A DNA stretch of 64,000 bases from Pseudomonadota bacterium. GTDB taxonomy: Bacteria > Pseudomonadota > Gammaproteobacteria > Steroidobacterales > Steroidobacteraceae. Every line of letters begins with the position of its first letter. The stretch's first letter is position 1. Shown piece after piece: positions 26,364-39,403 of this stretch. The notes under the pieces were generated by a model that searched no databases, had not been told where the DNA came from, and saw nothing but the letters and a program-made list of their open reading frames with translations. Location of the stretch: contig JAJZDW010000008.1 of NCBI GenBank assembly GCA_021851405.1, positions 52,588 to 116,587 of the forward strand, given 5' to 3'. Both the position numbers and the translations under genes were made by a program.

Positions 26364-26474
26364 GGGGGTGTCGTTCGCGGTGCACCGGCATCGTAGCTGA
26401 TCGGCGGCGGTGCGTCTTGCCCGAGGCAGCGCGTGCGCGCGCTGGTAAACTGTGCGAGGTCAGCAGATGGCGCG

Positions 26475-27242
26475 ATGCGCCCGGCGGGTTTTGGCGTGAT
26501 GGGTGAAGTGGCGGCGCAATTGCCGCTGTGGTCCGAGCAGGACGCAGGATGGAGCGTGCGCGAGAGCAGGCGTGCGCGGCGCATGGTGGTGCGGGTGTTT
26601 CATTCCGGCCGGGTCGAAGTGGTCGTGCCGGTGAAGACACCGCCGGGGTTGATCTCGACCTTTCTGGAGCGGCACCGGCAGTGGATCGAGCGCAAACGCG
26701 CCGAAGCGCGCCGCACGGCGGTGCTCGCCGAGCCGTTCCCCCCGGAGCACATTGAGCTGGCGGCCTGTGCCGAGCAGTGGCCGGTGCGGCTGGCCGGCGG
26801 GAGTGGGCGGCTGCGGGTGAGCCGCGCCGGTGGACAGATCACGGTGAGCGGGCAGAGCGTCGATGCCGAGCCGCTGCGCCAGGCCCTGCGGCGCTGGCTG
26901 CTCGAGCGCGCCGGGGAAGTCCTCGAGCCGGCGCTCGCGGCGTGTGCGCGCGAGTTTGGCTTCAGTTACACGCGTGTCGCCATCCGCCGCCAGCGCTCGC
27001 GCTGGGGCAGCTGCTCGGTGTCCGGCACGATCAGTCTGAATGCCTGCCTCCTGTTCCTGCCCCCGCCGGTGGTGCGCTATCTGCTGATTCATGAGCTGGC
27101 GCATACTCGCCACATGAATCACTCGCGGCGCTTCTGGCAGTGCGTGGCGGCCTGTTGTCCGGACTACCGGCGGCTCGACCGGGCGCTCTCCGAGGGCTGG
27201 CGCAGCGTGCCGGCATGGGTGTTCGGCGAGGCGCTCCCGTGA
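26475..27242 (+). CDS. YgjP-type metallopeptidase domain protein (DUF45)
   Basis: A zinc-metallopeptidase-like protein of about 255 residues. The HExxH motif is in 'YLLIHELAHTRHMNHSRRFW', with a downstream acidic/His ligand pattern as in YgjP/UTP pyrophosphatase-associated M48-like proteins. The N-terminal part has 'RESRRARRMVVRVFHSGRVE' and 'FLERHRQWIERKR', also typical of the family. Starts at 26433, 26475 or 26499 are all in frame; 26475 was chosen as the most similar in length to the family. Its stop overlaps the GTG of the next gene by 4 nt. Confidence 0.85.
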   Translation: MRPAGFGVMGEVAAQLPLWSEQDAGWSVRESRRARRMVVRVFHSGRVEVVVPVKTPPGLISTFLERHRQWIERKRAEARRTAVLAEPFPPEHIELAACAEQWPVRLAGGSGRLRVSRAGGQITVSGQSVDAEPLRQALRRWLLERAGEVLEPALAACAREFGFSYTRVAIRRQRSRWGSCSVSGTISLNACLLFLPPPVVRYLLIHELAHTRHMNHSRRFWQCVAACCPDYRRLDRALSEGWRSVPAWVFGEALP

Positions 27243-28096
27243 GTGCGAAGCGACCCGACAAGAGCGCGCGGGTCGATCTGTCCGGTGAGGCGATTCACTG
27301 GGATCTCGGCGCATCACTCTCCTACGGGCAGTACCTGCAGCTCGAGAAGGTGCTCGATGCGCAGAAGCCGCAGTCGCTCGAGCACGACGAGATGCTCTTC
27401 ATCATCGTGCACCAGGCGAGCGAGCTGTGGATGCGCCTGATGCTGCACGAGCTCGCCGACGTGCTCGAGTGCGTGCGGCGCGATGACCTCGGGTCCTCAT
27501 TCAAGCGTCTGCAGCGCATCTCGCGCGTGCAGTCGCAGCTGCTCTCGGGGTGGGAGGTGCTCTCGACGCTCACCCCGGCGGAGTACTCGGCCTTTCGCAA
27601 TGCGCTCGGGCGCTCCTCGGGGTTTCAGTCCTATCAGTACCGGCTGCTTGAATTCACGCTCGGCAACAAGAACGCCGAGATGATCGAGGTCCACCGGCGC
27701 GATCCGGCCGTGTACGCGCGCCTGGAGCGAGCGCTCAGCGCCCCCTCGCTGTACGACGAGGCGCTGCGCTTGCTCAGCCGCCGCGGCTACGGCATCCCGG
27801 AGCGCTCCCTGAACCGTGATTTCCGCGAGCCGTACCGCGCCAGTAAACAGGTGACCGGCGCCTGGCTCGGCGTGTACCACAACGCCGAGCAGGACTGGGA
27901 TCTGTATCAATTTGCCGAGCAGCTGATCGACCTCGACTACCACTTCCAGCTGTGGCGCTTCCATCACCTGAAGACCGTCGAGCGCATCATCGGCCACAAG
28001 AGTGGGACTGGCGGCACCGGCGGGGTGTCCTACCTCGCCAAGGCGCTCGAGCTGAAGTTCTTCCCCGAGCTGTGGCAGGTGCGCACCTCGATGTGA
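27239..28096 (+). CDS. kynA: Tryptophan 2,3-dioxygenase
   Basis: A 285-residue heme dioxygenase opening the tryptophan indole ring. Motifs: 'LSYGQYLQLEKVL', 'HDEMLFIIVHQASELWMRLM', 'GFQSYQYRLLEFTLGNKN', 'DYHFQLWRFHHLKTVERIIG' (heme His) and 'KSGTGGTGGVSYL'. Starts with GTG at 27239, coupled to the metallopeptidase gene. No kynureninase or formamidase gene is in the window, so the rest of the kynurenine route must lie elsewhere. Confidence 0.94.
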   Translation: MSAKRPDKSARVDLSGEAIHWDLGASLSYGQYLQLEKVLDAQKPQSLEHDEMLFIIVHQASELWMRLMLHELADVLECVRRDDLGSSFKRLQRISRVQSQLLSGWEVLSTLTPAEYSAFRNALGRSSGFQSYQYRLLEFTLGNKNAEMIEVHRRDPAVYARLERALSAPSLYDEALRLLSRRGYGIPERSLNRDFREPYRASKQVTGAWLGVYHNAEQDWDLYQFAEQLIDLDYHFQLWRFHHLKTVERIIGHKSGTGGTGGVSYLAKALELKFFPELWQVRTSM

Positions 28097-28111
28097 GCGC
28101 CTGCGGGCCGC

Positions 28112-28756
28112 TCAGCCCCAGCGCTCGCAGGTCAGGCCGGAGCGCGCGGCGGCGCGTCGGGCCCGGGCGCTGCCGTTGACCAGTACGCCGTGTTCGACCT
28201 GCCGCAGATGCGCAAGGTCCGCCGAGGAGTTGCCGTAGGCGCTCGCCGGGCCCGGCACTCGGGCGCGCAGGGCCTGCAGACAGTGCACTTTCTCCTCGCC
28301 CTGGCGGTTCGGCGTGCTCAGACGCCCATCGAGCCGCTCCCCGTGCCAGCGCACCCCGGTGCAAATCACCTCCTGGAACCCCAGCGCGCGGGCGATCACT
28401 GGTACGTACAGGTCGGGGCTCGCGCTCATCAGCACGAGGTGCTCGCCCGCCCGCGCGTGCTCGGTGATCCGTGCGCGTGCCGCAGCGAACGTGCCACGTG
28501 CGAGCAGACGGCGGACGAACTGTTCGCTCCAGGCATCGAGCTGCGCGCGGCGCACCCCGCCGAGTGCGCTGCGCATCAGTGCGGCCTTCAGTGGGCCGCG
28601 GTCACAGAGCCCCAAGGCAAAGGCGAGCAGCGCGGGAACGACGCCGAGGGCGCGGGGGACGCGCCAGGGATGGCGCAGCAGAAAGCCACCCACGTACGGG
28701 GCGAGGGTGTCGTGGCGGGTGATGGTCCCGTCGAGATCGAAGATGGCGAGCCGCAT
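28112..28756 (-). CDS. HAD-IB family phosphatase (SerB-like)
   Basis: A 214-residue HAD hydrolase. Motif I 'LAIFDLDGTITRHDTLAP', motif II 'LVLMSASPDLYVPVIARALG', motif III Lys near 'NRQGEEKVHCLQAL' and motif IV 'AYGNSSADLAHL' (Asp) are visible. HAD-IB members include phosphoserine phosphatase-like and lipid-phosphate phosphatases; this one has a helical cap of the short type. The substrate is unknown. The start is ATG 28756; more upstream codons lie in the hairpin following acnA. Confidence 0.88.
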   Translation of the reverse strand: MRLAIFDLDGTITRHDTLAPYVGGFLLRHPWRVPRALGVVPALLAFALGLCDRGPLKAALMRSALGGVRRAQLDAWSEQFVRRLLARGTFAAARARITEHARAGEHLVLMSASPDLYVPVIARALGFQEVICTGVRWHGERLDGRLSTPNRQGEEKVHCLQALRARVPGPASAYGNSSADLAHLRQVEHGVLVNGSARARRAAARSGLTCERWG

Positions 28757-28768
28757 GCGTGGAGGCAA

Positions 28769-28818
28769 CCCCCGAGCCCGCCGCGCCGTCGGACACGGCG
28801 ACGCGGCGGCTTCGGGGG
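28769..28818 (-). terminator. Large GC hairpin after acnA
   Basis: Arms 28769-28785 and 28802-28818 pair at 15 of 17 positions, with a 16-nt apex that can form its own 4-bp stem. It begins 5 nt after the acnA stop on the minus strand. There is no U-tract, so it is a pause or processing hairpin as much as an intrinsic terminator. Confidence 0.5.
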
Positions 28819-28822
28819 GCAT

Positions 28823-31507
<2,685 letters not shown>

Positions 31508-31585
31508 GTGTGGAACTCTCCCGGGGGAAATGCGGCGCGGATTATATCGAGTCGGCACGAGGCGCGCGCGGGACGCGCGGGCCGT

Positions 31586-32671
31586 TCAGCTCGCGGCGGC
31601 CTCGAGCGTCTCGATCACCGCCCCGCCGAGGCAACGTTCGCCCTCGTAGAGCACGGCGTACTGGCCGGGCGTGACCGCCCGCTGCGGCTGGTCGAAGAGG
31701 ATCCGCGCCGTGCCGTCCTCGAGCGGCTCGAGCCGCGCCGGCACCTCGTGCTGGCGGTAGCGCACCTTCACGGCCAGGCGCTGCGCGCGGTGGCGAGGCG
31801 GGCAGAGCCAGTGCAGTGCCCCGGTGCGCAGTGCCCGGCTGAAGAGCCGTGGATGCTCCCCGCCCTGCACCACGATGAGCGCATTGCGCTGAAGGTCCTT
31901 GGCCGCGACGTACCAGGGCAGCGCCGCGGCGTTCGCTCGCCCGCCGATGTTCAGTCCGGCGCGCTGGCCGAGCGTGTAGAAGGCGAGGCCCCGGTGCTCC
32001 CCGAGCCGCTCCCCGTCGCTCGATTCGATCGGGCCGGGGCGCTCGGCTACGAATTGTCCCAGGAATTCCCGAAACGGCCGCTCGCCGATGAAGCAGATGC
32101 CGGTGCTGTCGGGCTTGTCGAACACCGGCAGGCCGGCGGCGCGCGCGCGCGCGCGGACGGCGGATTTCTCCAGCGCGCCGATCGGCATCAGCGTCCGCGC
32201 GAGCTCGTGCGGCGCGACGGCATGCAGGAAGTAGCTCTGATCCTTGGCCGCATCGAGCGCCTTGAGCAGCTGCGGGCCGTCCGGGCCCGCGGCGATGCGG
32301 GCGTAGTGGCCGGTCGCGAAGTACTGCGCCCCGAGCCGCTCGGCATAGCGCAGTGCGACGCCGAACTTGATCTCGCGGTTGCACAGCACGTCCGGGTTCG
32401 GGGTGCGGGCGGCACGGTACTCGGTGAGGAAGTGCTCGAAGACGCGCGTGCGGTACTCGGCGGCGAAGCTCACCCGGTGCAGCGCAATGCCGAGCTCGGC
32501 GGCGACCGCGCGGGCATCCTGGAAGTCCTCGGCGGCCGTGCAGTAGCCGTCCTCGTCCGCCTCCCAGTTGCTCATGAACAGACCCTGCACCTCCCAGCCC
32601 GCGTCCTTCAGGCACAGCGCGGCCACCGCCGAGTCGACCCCTCCGGAGAGCCCGACGATGACGCGACTCAC
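31586..32671 (-). CDS. mnmA: tRNA 2-thiouridine(34) synthase MnmA
   Basis: A 361-residue tRNA thiolase for U34 of Lys, Glu and Gln tRNAs. The PP-loop is 'IVGLSGGVDSAVAALCLKDA'; the catalytic cysteine pair lies in 'NPDVLCNREIKFG' and 'DSTGICFIGERPF'. Start GTG at 32671, overlapping the nudJ stop by 4 nt. The nudJ-mnmA pairing near purB is conserved in gammaproteobacteria (E. coli purB-hflD-mnmA-nudJ, in a different order). Confidence 0.95.
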   Translation of the reverse strand: MSRVIVGLSGGVDSAVAALCLKDAGWEVQGLFMSNWEADEDGYCTAAEDFQDARAVAAELGIALHRVSFAAEYRTRVFEHFLTEYRAARTPNPDVLCNREIKFGVALRYAERLGAQYFATGHYARIAAGPDGPQLLKALDAAKDQSYFLHAVAPHELARTLMPIGALEKSAVRARARAAGLPVFDKPDSTGICFIGERPFREFLGQFVAERPGPIESSDGERLGEHRGLAFYTLGQRAGLNIGGRANAAALPWYVAAKDLQRNALIVVQGGEHPRLFSRALRTGALHWLCPPRHRAQRLAVKVRYRQHEVPARLEPLEDGTARILFDQPQRAVTPGQYAVLYEGERCLGGAVIETLEAAAS

Positions 32672-33147
32672 AGGATCTCCGCCGGCACCGCGAGCGCCGC
32701 CGCCAGATCCAGGCCGCCGATCGGCTCGAGTGCGCCGCCGATGCCCGCGCGGTAATCCTCGATGCCGCGCAGCACGAGGGGACTGCGCAGATCCCCCGGA
32801 CGCGCGCGCAGCTCGGCTTCGCTCAGCCAGCAGGTGCCGAGGATGCCGGTATCGAGCCGTTGCAGGGGGCGATGATCGCTGAGTGTGCCGCTGAAGGTGA
32901 AGCGCTTGAACTGCCGCTGGGTGCGCGGATGGCGCCACAGATACACCCCGAGCAGCCGCTGCGGTGTGAAGTGCCAGGCGCTCTCCTCGCGCGTCTCGCG
33001 GACCACGGCCTCGAGCAGCGTCTCGCCGGGTTCCAGGTGGCCGGCGGGCTGATTGAGCACGCGCCGCCCGCCGATGAGTTCCTCGACGAGCAGGAAGCGA
33101 CCCTCGGCCTCGGCCACGGCCGCGACGGTGATTTCAGGGGTGGACAT
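32668..33147 (-). CDS. nudJ: NUDIX hydrolase (NudJ-type phosphatase)
   Basis: A 159-residue Nudix protein. The Nudix box is 'GHLEPGETLLEAVVRETREE', followed by 'FKRFTFSGTL' and 'WLSEAELRAR'. NudJ acts on thiamine pyrophosphate and (d)NTPs/NDPs in E. coli. The start at 33147 is preferred over an upstream GTG since family members begin 8-10 residues before the first strand. It is the first gene of a nudJ-mnmA operon. Confidence 0.9.
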   Translation of the reverse strand: MSTPEITVAAVAEAEGRFLLVEELIGGRRVLNQPAGHLEPGETLLEAVVRETREESAWHFTPQRLLGVYLWRHPRTQRQFKRFTFSGTLSDHRPLQRLDTGILGTCWLSEAELRARPGDLRSPLVLRGIEDYRAGIGGALEPIGGLDLAAALAVPAEIL

Positions 33148-33178
33148 GGCGGAAGTATATCCGCCGGGGACGCGCCGC

Positions 33179-33760
33179 TCAGGCGGGGCGGGCGATGCGC
33201 AGGCTCTCCGGAGGCGTGCAGGTGTCCCAGAGCTGCTCGAACTCGTGCAGGTACAGCCGCGCCACCGGCGCATTGTCCAGGTCGGCGATCCCGTCCCAAC
33301 AGTCCGCCCGCAGCCGGTACATGATCGCCCGTTCATCGGCGATCAGGTAGGCGCAGTGCGGGGCGCCGTTGCGCGCCGGGAGGTTGCGCACGTCGATGCA
33401 GCTCGAGAGCCGCCGCGCCATGGCGAGGAAACGGTGACCGTCGGCACTGGAGCGACCGGGCTCCCCGATGAGCACGCGCACCTTGGCGAAGGGGCGGGCG
33501 AGCACCAGGCGTTTGACCACTTCGAGGAACTCGCTCTGGTCGTAGAGCTCAGGCTCGAGGTTCGGGGTGTAGATCGACAGCAGCCGCTGCGCCCGGGCGG
33601 ACACCTGGGTCACCGCCGCGCGCGCCTCGCTCACCGAGGTCAGCACGGCGAGCGGTTCGAGCGCGACGCTCGCGCCGAAGCCGTCGGGCTCGGGAACGTA
33701 GCGCGCATGCGCCAACTCCTCGAGCACGTCATATGGTGCGATCTCGACACCCGGCAACAC
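33179..33760 (-). CDS. DUF7931-like protein with phospholipase D-like fold
   Basis: About 193 residues, known only as an uncharacterised gammaproteobacterial family that I associate with DUF7931. 'LLSIYTPNLEPELYDQSEFL', 'FAKVRVLIGEPGRSS', 'GHRFLAMARRLSSCIDVRN' and 'AYLIADERAIMYRL' resemble an HKD-less phospholipase D fold. The start is weak: GTG 33760 is the first plausible codon and no good ribosome site is visible. It sits between purB and nudJ-mnmA, where hflD is found in E. coli. Confidence 0.7.
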   Translation of the reverse strand: MLPGVEIAPYDVLEELAHARYVPEPDGFGASVALEPLAVLTSVSEARAAVTQVSARAQRLLSIYTPNLEPELYDQSEFLEVVKRLVLARPFAKVRVLIGEPGRSSADGHRFLAMARRLSSCIDVRNLPARNGAPHCAYLIADERAIMYRLRADCWDGIADLDNAPVARLYLHEFEQLWDTCTPPESLRIARPA

Positions 33761-33881
33761 GGACCCGATCCCGTCAGAGGCGTCTGCAACTGCAGACAGT
33801 GGCGCCCATCTTAGTGAGGCCGTCGCCGCGGCCGTGCCGAGCCGGTCACAAAACCGCCGGTCGTCCTGGCGGATCGATTTG

Positions 33882-35261
33882 TCATATTTCGGCGGCGAGT
33901 TCCGCCGCCCAGCCGATGTAGTCGGCCGGGTGCAGCTCGCGCAGCCGACGTTTGTGTTCAGCGCCGAGCGGCAACGTGTCGATGAATTCCGCGAGCGAGG
34001 CGGCCGTGATCGAGCGGCCGCGGGTGAAGGCCTTGAGCAGCTCATAGCCGTCGGGCACGCCCGCGGCGCGCAGGACGGTCTGAATGGCCTCCCCGAGCAC
34101 TTCCCAGGCACCGTCGAGATCGGCGCGCATGCGCGCCGCGTCGGCCTCGACTTTACCCAAGCCGCGCGCCAGGGCGCGCCAGGCGATCAGGGCGTGACCG
34201 AGCGCGACGCCGAGATTGCGCAGCACCGTGGAGTCGGTCAGATCGCGCTGCCAGCGCGACACCGGCAGTTTTTCCGCGAAATGGCGCAGCAGCGCGTTGG
34301 CGATGCCGAGGTTGCCCTCGGCGTTCTCGAAGTCGATCGGGTTGACCTTGTGCGGCATGGTGGAGGAGCCGACTTCCCCGCTCACGGCCCGCTGCTTCAG
34401 ATAGCCGAGGGAGATGTAGCCCCAGAAGTCCCGGCTGAGATCGAGCAGCACGACGTTCAGTCCGGCGAGCGCATCGCAGTACTCGGCGATCCAGTCGTGG
34501 GGCTCGATCTGGGTGGTATAGGCATTGCTCGTGAGGCCGAGCGAGTCGATGAACGCCGCGCTCACGGCGCGCCAGTCGACCCCGGGGGCTGCGGCTCGGT
34601 GGGCGTTGAAATTACCGACCGCGCCGTTCCACTTGCCGAGGATCTCGACCGCGGCCCACCGCCGCTCGGCGCGGCGCAGGCGCGCGACGAAATTCGCCAC
34701 CTCCTTGCCGAGGGTGGTGGGACTCGCCGGCTGTCCGTGCGTGCGCGCGAGCATGGCATGACCGGCGGCGCGGTGGGCGAGGGCGGTCAGCTCCGTGATC
34801 AGCGCCCCGAGCGGCACGCGCAGCTCATCGCGCGCGGCGCGCAGCAGCAGCGCGTAGCTGAGGTTGTTGATGTCCTCCGAGGTGCAGCCGAAGTGCACCA
34901 GCTCGAGATTCCCCGGCGTGGCGCCGGCGGCGGCGAGCTGATCGCGCACGTAGTACTCGACGGCTTTGACGTCGTGATTGATGCGCGCCTCGATCGCCTT
35001 GACCGTCTCGGCGCAGCCGGCGCCGGGGTCCTCGGCGAGCAAGCGGGCGCGCTCGCGCACCGCCGGGGCGAGCGCCGCCCCGGGCAGCTCGGGCACGGCG
35101 GCCGCCAGGTGTGCGAGCCACGCACCCTCCACCCGGACGCGTGCGCCGATCAGTCCGGCCTCCGACAGCAGCGCACGCAGCGGTGCGGTGGCGGCACGGT
35201 AGCGGCCATCGACGGGCGAGAGGGCGAGGACGGCAGGCAGGTCGCGAGGCGTTTCACTCAT
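33882..35261 (-). CDS. purB: Adenylosuccinate lyase
   Basis: A 459-residue fumarase-superfamily enzyme with two steps in purine synthesis. Signatures: 'LSPVDGRYRAATAPL', 'HFGCTSEDINNLSYALLL', 'MLARTHGQPASPTTLGKEV' and the flexible loop 'GEVGSSTMPHKVNPIDFENA' with catalytic Ser. The enzyme is the E. coli-type (long) PurB. It is divergent from fumC, another member of the same superfamily, with 119 nt between the starts. Confidence 0.96.
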   Translation of the reverse strand: MSETPRDLPAVLALSPVDGRYRAATAPLRALLSEAGLIGARVRVEGAWLAHLAAAVPELPGAALAPAVRERARLLAEDPGAGCAETVKAIEARINHDVKAVEYYVRDQLAAAGATPGNLELVHFGCTSEDINNLSYALLLRAARDELRVPLGALITELTALAHRAAGHAMLARTHGQPASPTTLGKEVANFVARLRRAERRWAAVEILGKWNGAVGNFNAHRAAAPGVDWRAVSAAFIDSLGLTSNAYTTQIEPHDWIAEYCDALAGLNVVLLDLSRDFWGYISLGYLKQRAVSGEVGSSTMPHKVNPIDFENAEGNLGIANALLRHFAEKLPVSRWQRDLTDSTVLRNLGVALGHALIAWRALARGLGKVEADAARMRADLDGAWEVLGEAIQTVLRAAGVPDGYELLKAFTRGRSITAASLAEFIDTLPLGAEHKRRLRELHPADYIGWAAELAAEI

Positions 35262-35380
35262 GAGGTGCGGGACACAAGTCGCAGGGCTGGGATGGATTAT
35301 GATATCGCATTACCTCCCGCGACCGCAGGCGGCCCCCCGCGGCGCGGTGAAACTCTTCGGCGGGGCACGGAGCCATTGGC
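35262..35380. promoter_or_regulatory. Divergent purB / fumC promoter region
   Basis: 119 nt between the divergent starts. An AT-richer patch at about 35290-35315 ('gattatgatatcgcatta') is the only promoter-like stretch. No PurR-like palindrome is evident by eye. Confidence 0.4.
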
Positions 35381-36764
<1,384 letters not shown>

Positions 36765-36784
<20 letters not shown>

Positions 36785-37448
36785 CCGCACGGGCAGTCCG
36801 GGCGCCGGGGCCGCGACGCTCGCGTGCATCGAGGCGCGCCTCGCCGGCAGCGCCCCGAACCACCTGCCGCAGGCGTGGTTGGTGCCGGGGCAGAGCCTCG
36901 CGCGCAGCCGTGAGCTGCGCGCGAGCTTTCCGCCCGATCCGGCTCCGGCGGCGGTGCTGGTGGCGCTCGTGGACCGCCCCGAGGGCCCGACCGTGCTGCT
37001 GACGCGCCGCGGGCGCGACCTGCGCAACCACGCCGGCCAGGTGAGCTTCCCAGGCGGGCAGATCGAGGCGAGCGATGCCGATCCGGCCGGCGCGGCACTG
37101 CGCGAGGCGTACGAGGAAATCGGCCTCGAGGGGCGCTTCGTCACGGTGATCGGCTACCTGCCCGACCACATCGTGATCAGCGGCTTTCGGGTCACGCCGG
37201 TCGTGGCTCGCGTCGCGCCCGGTTTTCAGCTGCGTCCGGACCGCCAGGAGGTCGATGTGGTCTTCGAAGTCCCGCTCGCCTATGTCTTCGATCCGCGCAA
37301 TCACCGGCCGCGGCGCGTGCGCTTGCGTGATCCGAGCGTGGAGATCGACATGATCGACATCCCGTTCGGCGAACACAACATCTGGGGTGCCACCGCCGGG
37401 ATGCTCCTGACGCTGCACCGGGTGTGCTGCACCGATGCGGCCGGATGA
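36765..37448 (+). CDS. nudL: CoA pyrophosphatase (NudL-type NUDIX)
   Basis: A 227-residue Nudix hydrolase. The CoA-pyrophosphatase signature precedes the Nudix box: 'LLTRRGRDLRNHAGQVSFPG' then 'GQIEASDADPAGAALREAYE'. A large C-terminal region 'VFEVPLAYVFDPRNH' also fits NudL. It cleaves CoA and CoA esters to 4'-phosphopantetheine and 3',5'-ADP. GTG start at 36765, inside the end of fumC; a second GTG lies a few codons later. It overlaps mazG by 14 nt. Confidence 0.92.
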
Positions 37449-38247
37449 CCCGGCCGCGGCGCTCGCGGCGCTGCTGGAGTTGATGGTCCGGTTGCGCGAT
37501 CCGCAGCACGGCTGTCCCTGGGATCGGGTGCAGGATTTTCAGAGCATCGCCCCGTACACCATCGAGGAGGCCTACGAGGTGCGCGCGGCGATCGAGCGGG
37601 GCGATCCGCACGCGCTGCGCGGGGAACTCGGAGATCTGCTTTTTCAGGTCGTCTTTCACGCCCGGCTCGCCGAGGAGCGCGGCTGGTTCGATTTCGCGGC
37701 GGTCGCCGCCGGGGTTCATGCGAAGCTCGTCCGCCGCCACCCGCACCTGTTCGCCACCGAGGCCACACCGGGCAGCGCCGGTGAGCAGTCGCGCCGCTGG
37801 GAGGATCTGAAGGCGCTCGAGCGGGCCGCCGAGGCCACCGACGATGCCAGTGCGCTCGCGGATGTGCCGCTGGCGCTGCCGGCCCTGATGCGCGCCGGCA
37901 AACTCGGCCGGCGGGCCGGGCGCGTCGGGTTCGACTGGGCCGAGCCGCAGGCGGTGCGCGACAAGGTGCTCGAGGAGCTCGGTGAGCTCGATGCGGCACT
38001 CGCTGCCGCCGGCGGGGCGGCCGATACGCATGTGCGCGAGGAGTTCGGCGATCTGCTCTTTGCGCTCGCCAACTGGGGCCGCCACCTCGGGATCGATCCG
38101 GAGGAGGCGCTGCGCGGGGCGAACGCGAAGTTCGAGCGGCGCTTCCGGCGCATGGAGGAGTCGGCCGCGCAGCGCGGCTCGCCGCTTGCGCAGCTGAGCG
38201 GCGCGCAGTGGGAGGCGCTCTGGTGCGAGGCGAAGGGCGAGTGCTGA
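37435..38247 (+). CDS. mazG: Nucleoside triphosphate pyrophosphohydrolase MazG
   Basis: A 270-residue tandem MazG protein. The first repeat carries 'LMVRLRDPQHGCPWDRVQDF' and 'PYTIEEAYEVRAAIE' with 'ELGDLLFQVVFHARLAEE'; the second, 'KVLEELGELDAALAAAGGA' and 'EEFGDLLFALANWGRHLG'. MazG removes abnormal NTPs and tempers (p)ppGpp levels. It sits in a run with nudL, a second house-cleaning enzyme. Confidence 0.94.
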   Translation: MRPDDPAAALAALLELMVRLRDPQHGCPWDRVQDFQSIAPYTIEEAYEVRAAIERGDPHALRGELGDLLFQVVFHARLAEERGWFDFAAVAAGVHAKLVRRHPHLFATEATPGSAGEQSRRWEDLKALERAAEATDDASALADVPLALPALMRAGKLGRRAGRVGFDWAEPQAVRDKVLEELGELDAALAAAGGAADTHVREEFGDLLFALANWGRHLGIDPEEALRGANAKFERRFRRMEESAAQRGSPLAQLSGAQWEALWCEAKGEC

Positions 38248-38364
38248 GCCCCGAGCGCACCGGCCGGGACGTATTCAGCCAGGATTCACGGGTGGTAGGC
38301 TAGGGTTGCGCACGCGGGCGTGGCCGCGGGTCAGGCCTTGGGGCCGCCGCGGCGCCGGCGGGAC

Positions 38365-38679
38365 ATGACAAACGTGCGACTTCCCATGAGCAGAATACGC
38401 GCAGGACTGGTGCTCGCGCTCGCCTTCGGCACTCTGTGCGGCGGGTGGACTCCCCTGCAGGCGAGCGAGACGTACGCCGCGCCGGCGGCGCCCCTGACGC
38501 ACAGCCCGATCACCATGAACCAGGCCGTGCGCATGGTCGAGCAGCGCTTCCGGGCGCGCGTGGTGCGGGCCGAGACGCGCAAGGACGGCGGTGCGACGGT
38601 GTACGTGCTGCGCCTGTTGGACCAGTCCGGGCGCGTCTTCACCGTGCGCGTCGATGCGGCGAGCGGCCGGATTCTTTAA
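38365..38679 (+). CDS. Exported PepSY-domain protein
   Basis: A 104-residue protein with a signal peptide or N-terminal anchor ('RAGLVLALAFGTLCGG') and a PepSY domain: 'ITMNQAVRMVEQRFRARVVR', 'TVYVLRLLDQSGRVFTVRVD', ending 'SGRIL'. PepSY proteins often act in the periplasm as inhibitors or sensors. It is 21 nt ahead of the phoP-like gene, so it is likely the first gene of a three-gene signalling operon. Starts at 38365 and 38386 are possible. Confidence 0.85.
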   Translation: MTNVRLPMSRIRAGLVLALAFGTLCGGWTPLQASETYAAPAAPLTHSPITMNQAVRMVEQRFRARVVRAETRKDGGATVYVLRLLDQSGRVFTVRVDAASGRIL

Positions 38680-38700
38680 GGTTTCACGCGGGAGGGGCCG

Positions 38701-39387
38701 ATGCGGGCGTTGGTGGTCGAAGACGAGGCGGCATTGCGCCAGAGCTTGAAGAGCGAGCTCGCCGCGGCGGGCTTCTCGGTCGATGTGGCGCAGGACGGCG
38801 AGGAGGGGCTGTTCGCGGGCCTGGAGTATCCGCTCGATGTGGCGCTGATCGACCTGGGGTTGCCGAAGCTCTCCGGACTCGAGGTGATCCGCAGGCTGCG
38901 TGCGGCGCACAAGACCTACCCGATCCTGATTCTCACCGCGCGCGACAACTGGCAGGACAAAGTCGAGGGACTGCAGGCCGGTGCGGACGATTACGTCGCT
39001 AAGCCGTTTCATTTCGAGGAGGTGTTGGCGCGCCTGCAGGCGCTGCTGCGCCGCGCCGGCGGCTGGGCGAGCCCGGAACTCAAATGCGGTCCGGTCACGC
39101 TCGATACGCGCGCGCAGACCGTGGCGGTCGACGGGGTGGCGGTGGAGCTGACCACGTTCGAGTACCGCATCCTCGAGCACCTGATGCTGCGCGCCGGGGA
39201 GGTGATCTCCAAGGCCGAGCTCACCGAGCGGCTGTACGATCAGGACTTCGAGCGCGACAGCAACGTCATCGAAGTGCTGGTCGGGCGACTGCGCCGCAAG
39301 CTCGATCCGAACGAGCAGCTGAAGCCCATCGAGACGCTGCGCGGGCGCGGCTACCGCTTCTCCCTCGCGCGTCAATCGGCCGGCTGA
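38701..39387 (+). CDS. phoP: PhoP-like OmpR-family response regulator
   Basis: A 228-residue regulator. Receiver: D8/E7, phospho-acceptor D51 in 'ALIDLGLPKLSGLEVIRRLR', and 'TARDNWQDKVEGLQAGADDY' plus 'KPFHFEEVLARLQALLRR', which closely follow E. coli PhoP. The C-terminal winged helix has 'LTTFEYRILEHLMLRAGEVI' and 'IEVLVGRLRRKLDP'. It likely responds through PhoQ to divalent cations or envelope stress. The RBS GGGAGGGG precedes ATG 38701. Confidence 0.93.
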   Translation: MRALVVEDEAALRQSLKSELAAAGFSVDVAQDGEEGLFAGLEYPLDVALIDLGLPKLSGLEVIRRLRAAHKTYPILILTARDNWQDKVEGLQAGADDYVAKPFHFEEVLARLQALLRRAGGWASPELKCGPVTLDTRAQTVAVDGVAVELTTFEYRILEHLMLRAGEVISKAELTERLYDQDFERDSNVIEVLVGRLRRKLDPNEQLKPIETLRGRGYRFSLARQSAG

Positions 39388-39403
39388 CGGCGCGGACACC
39401 GAG

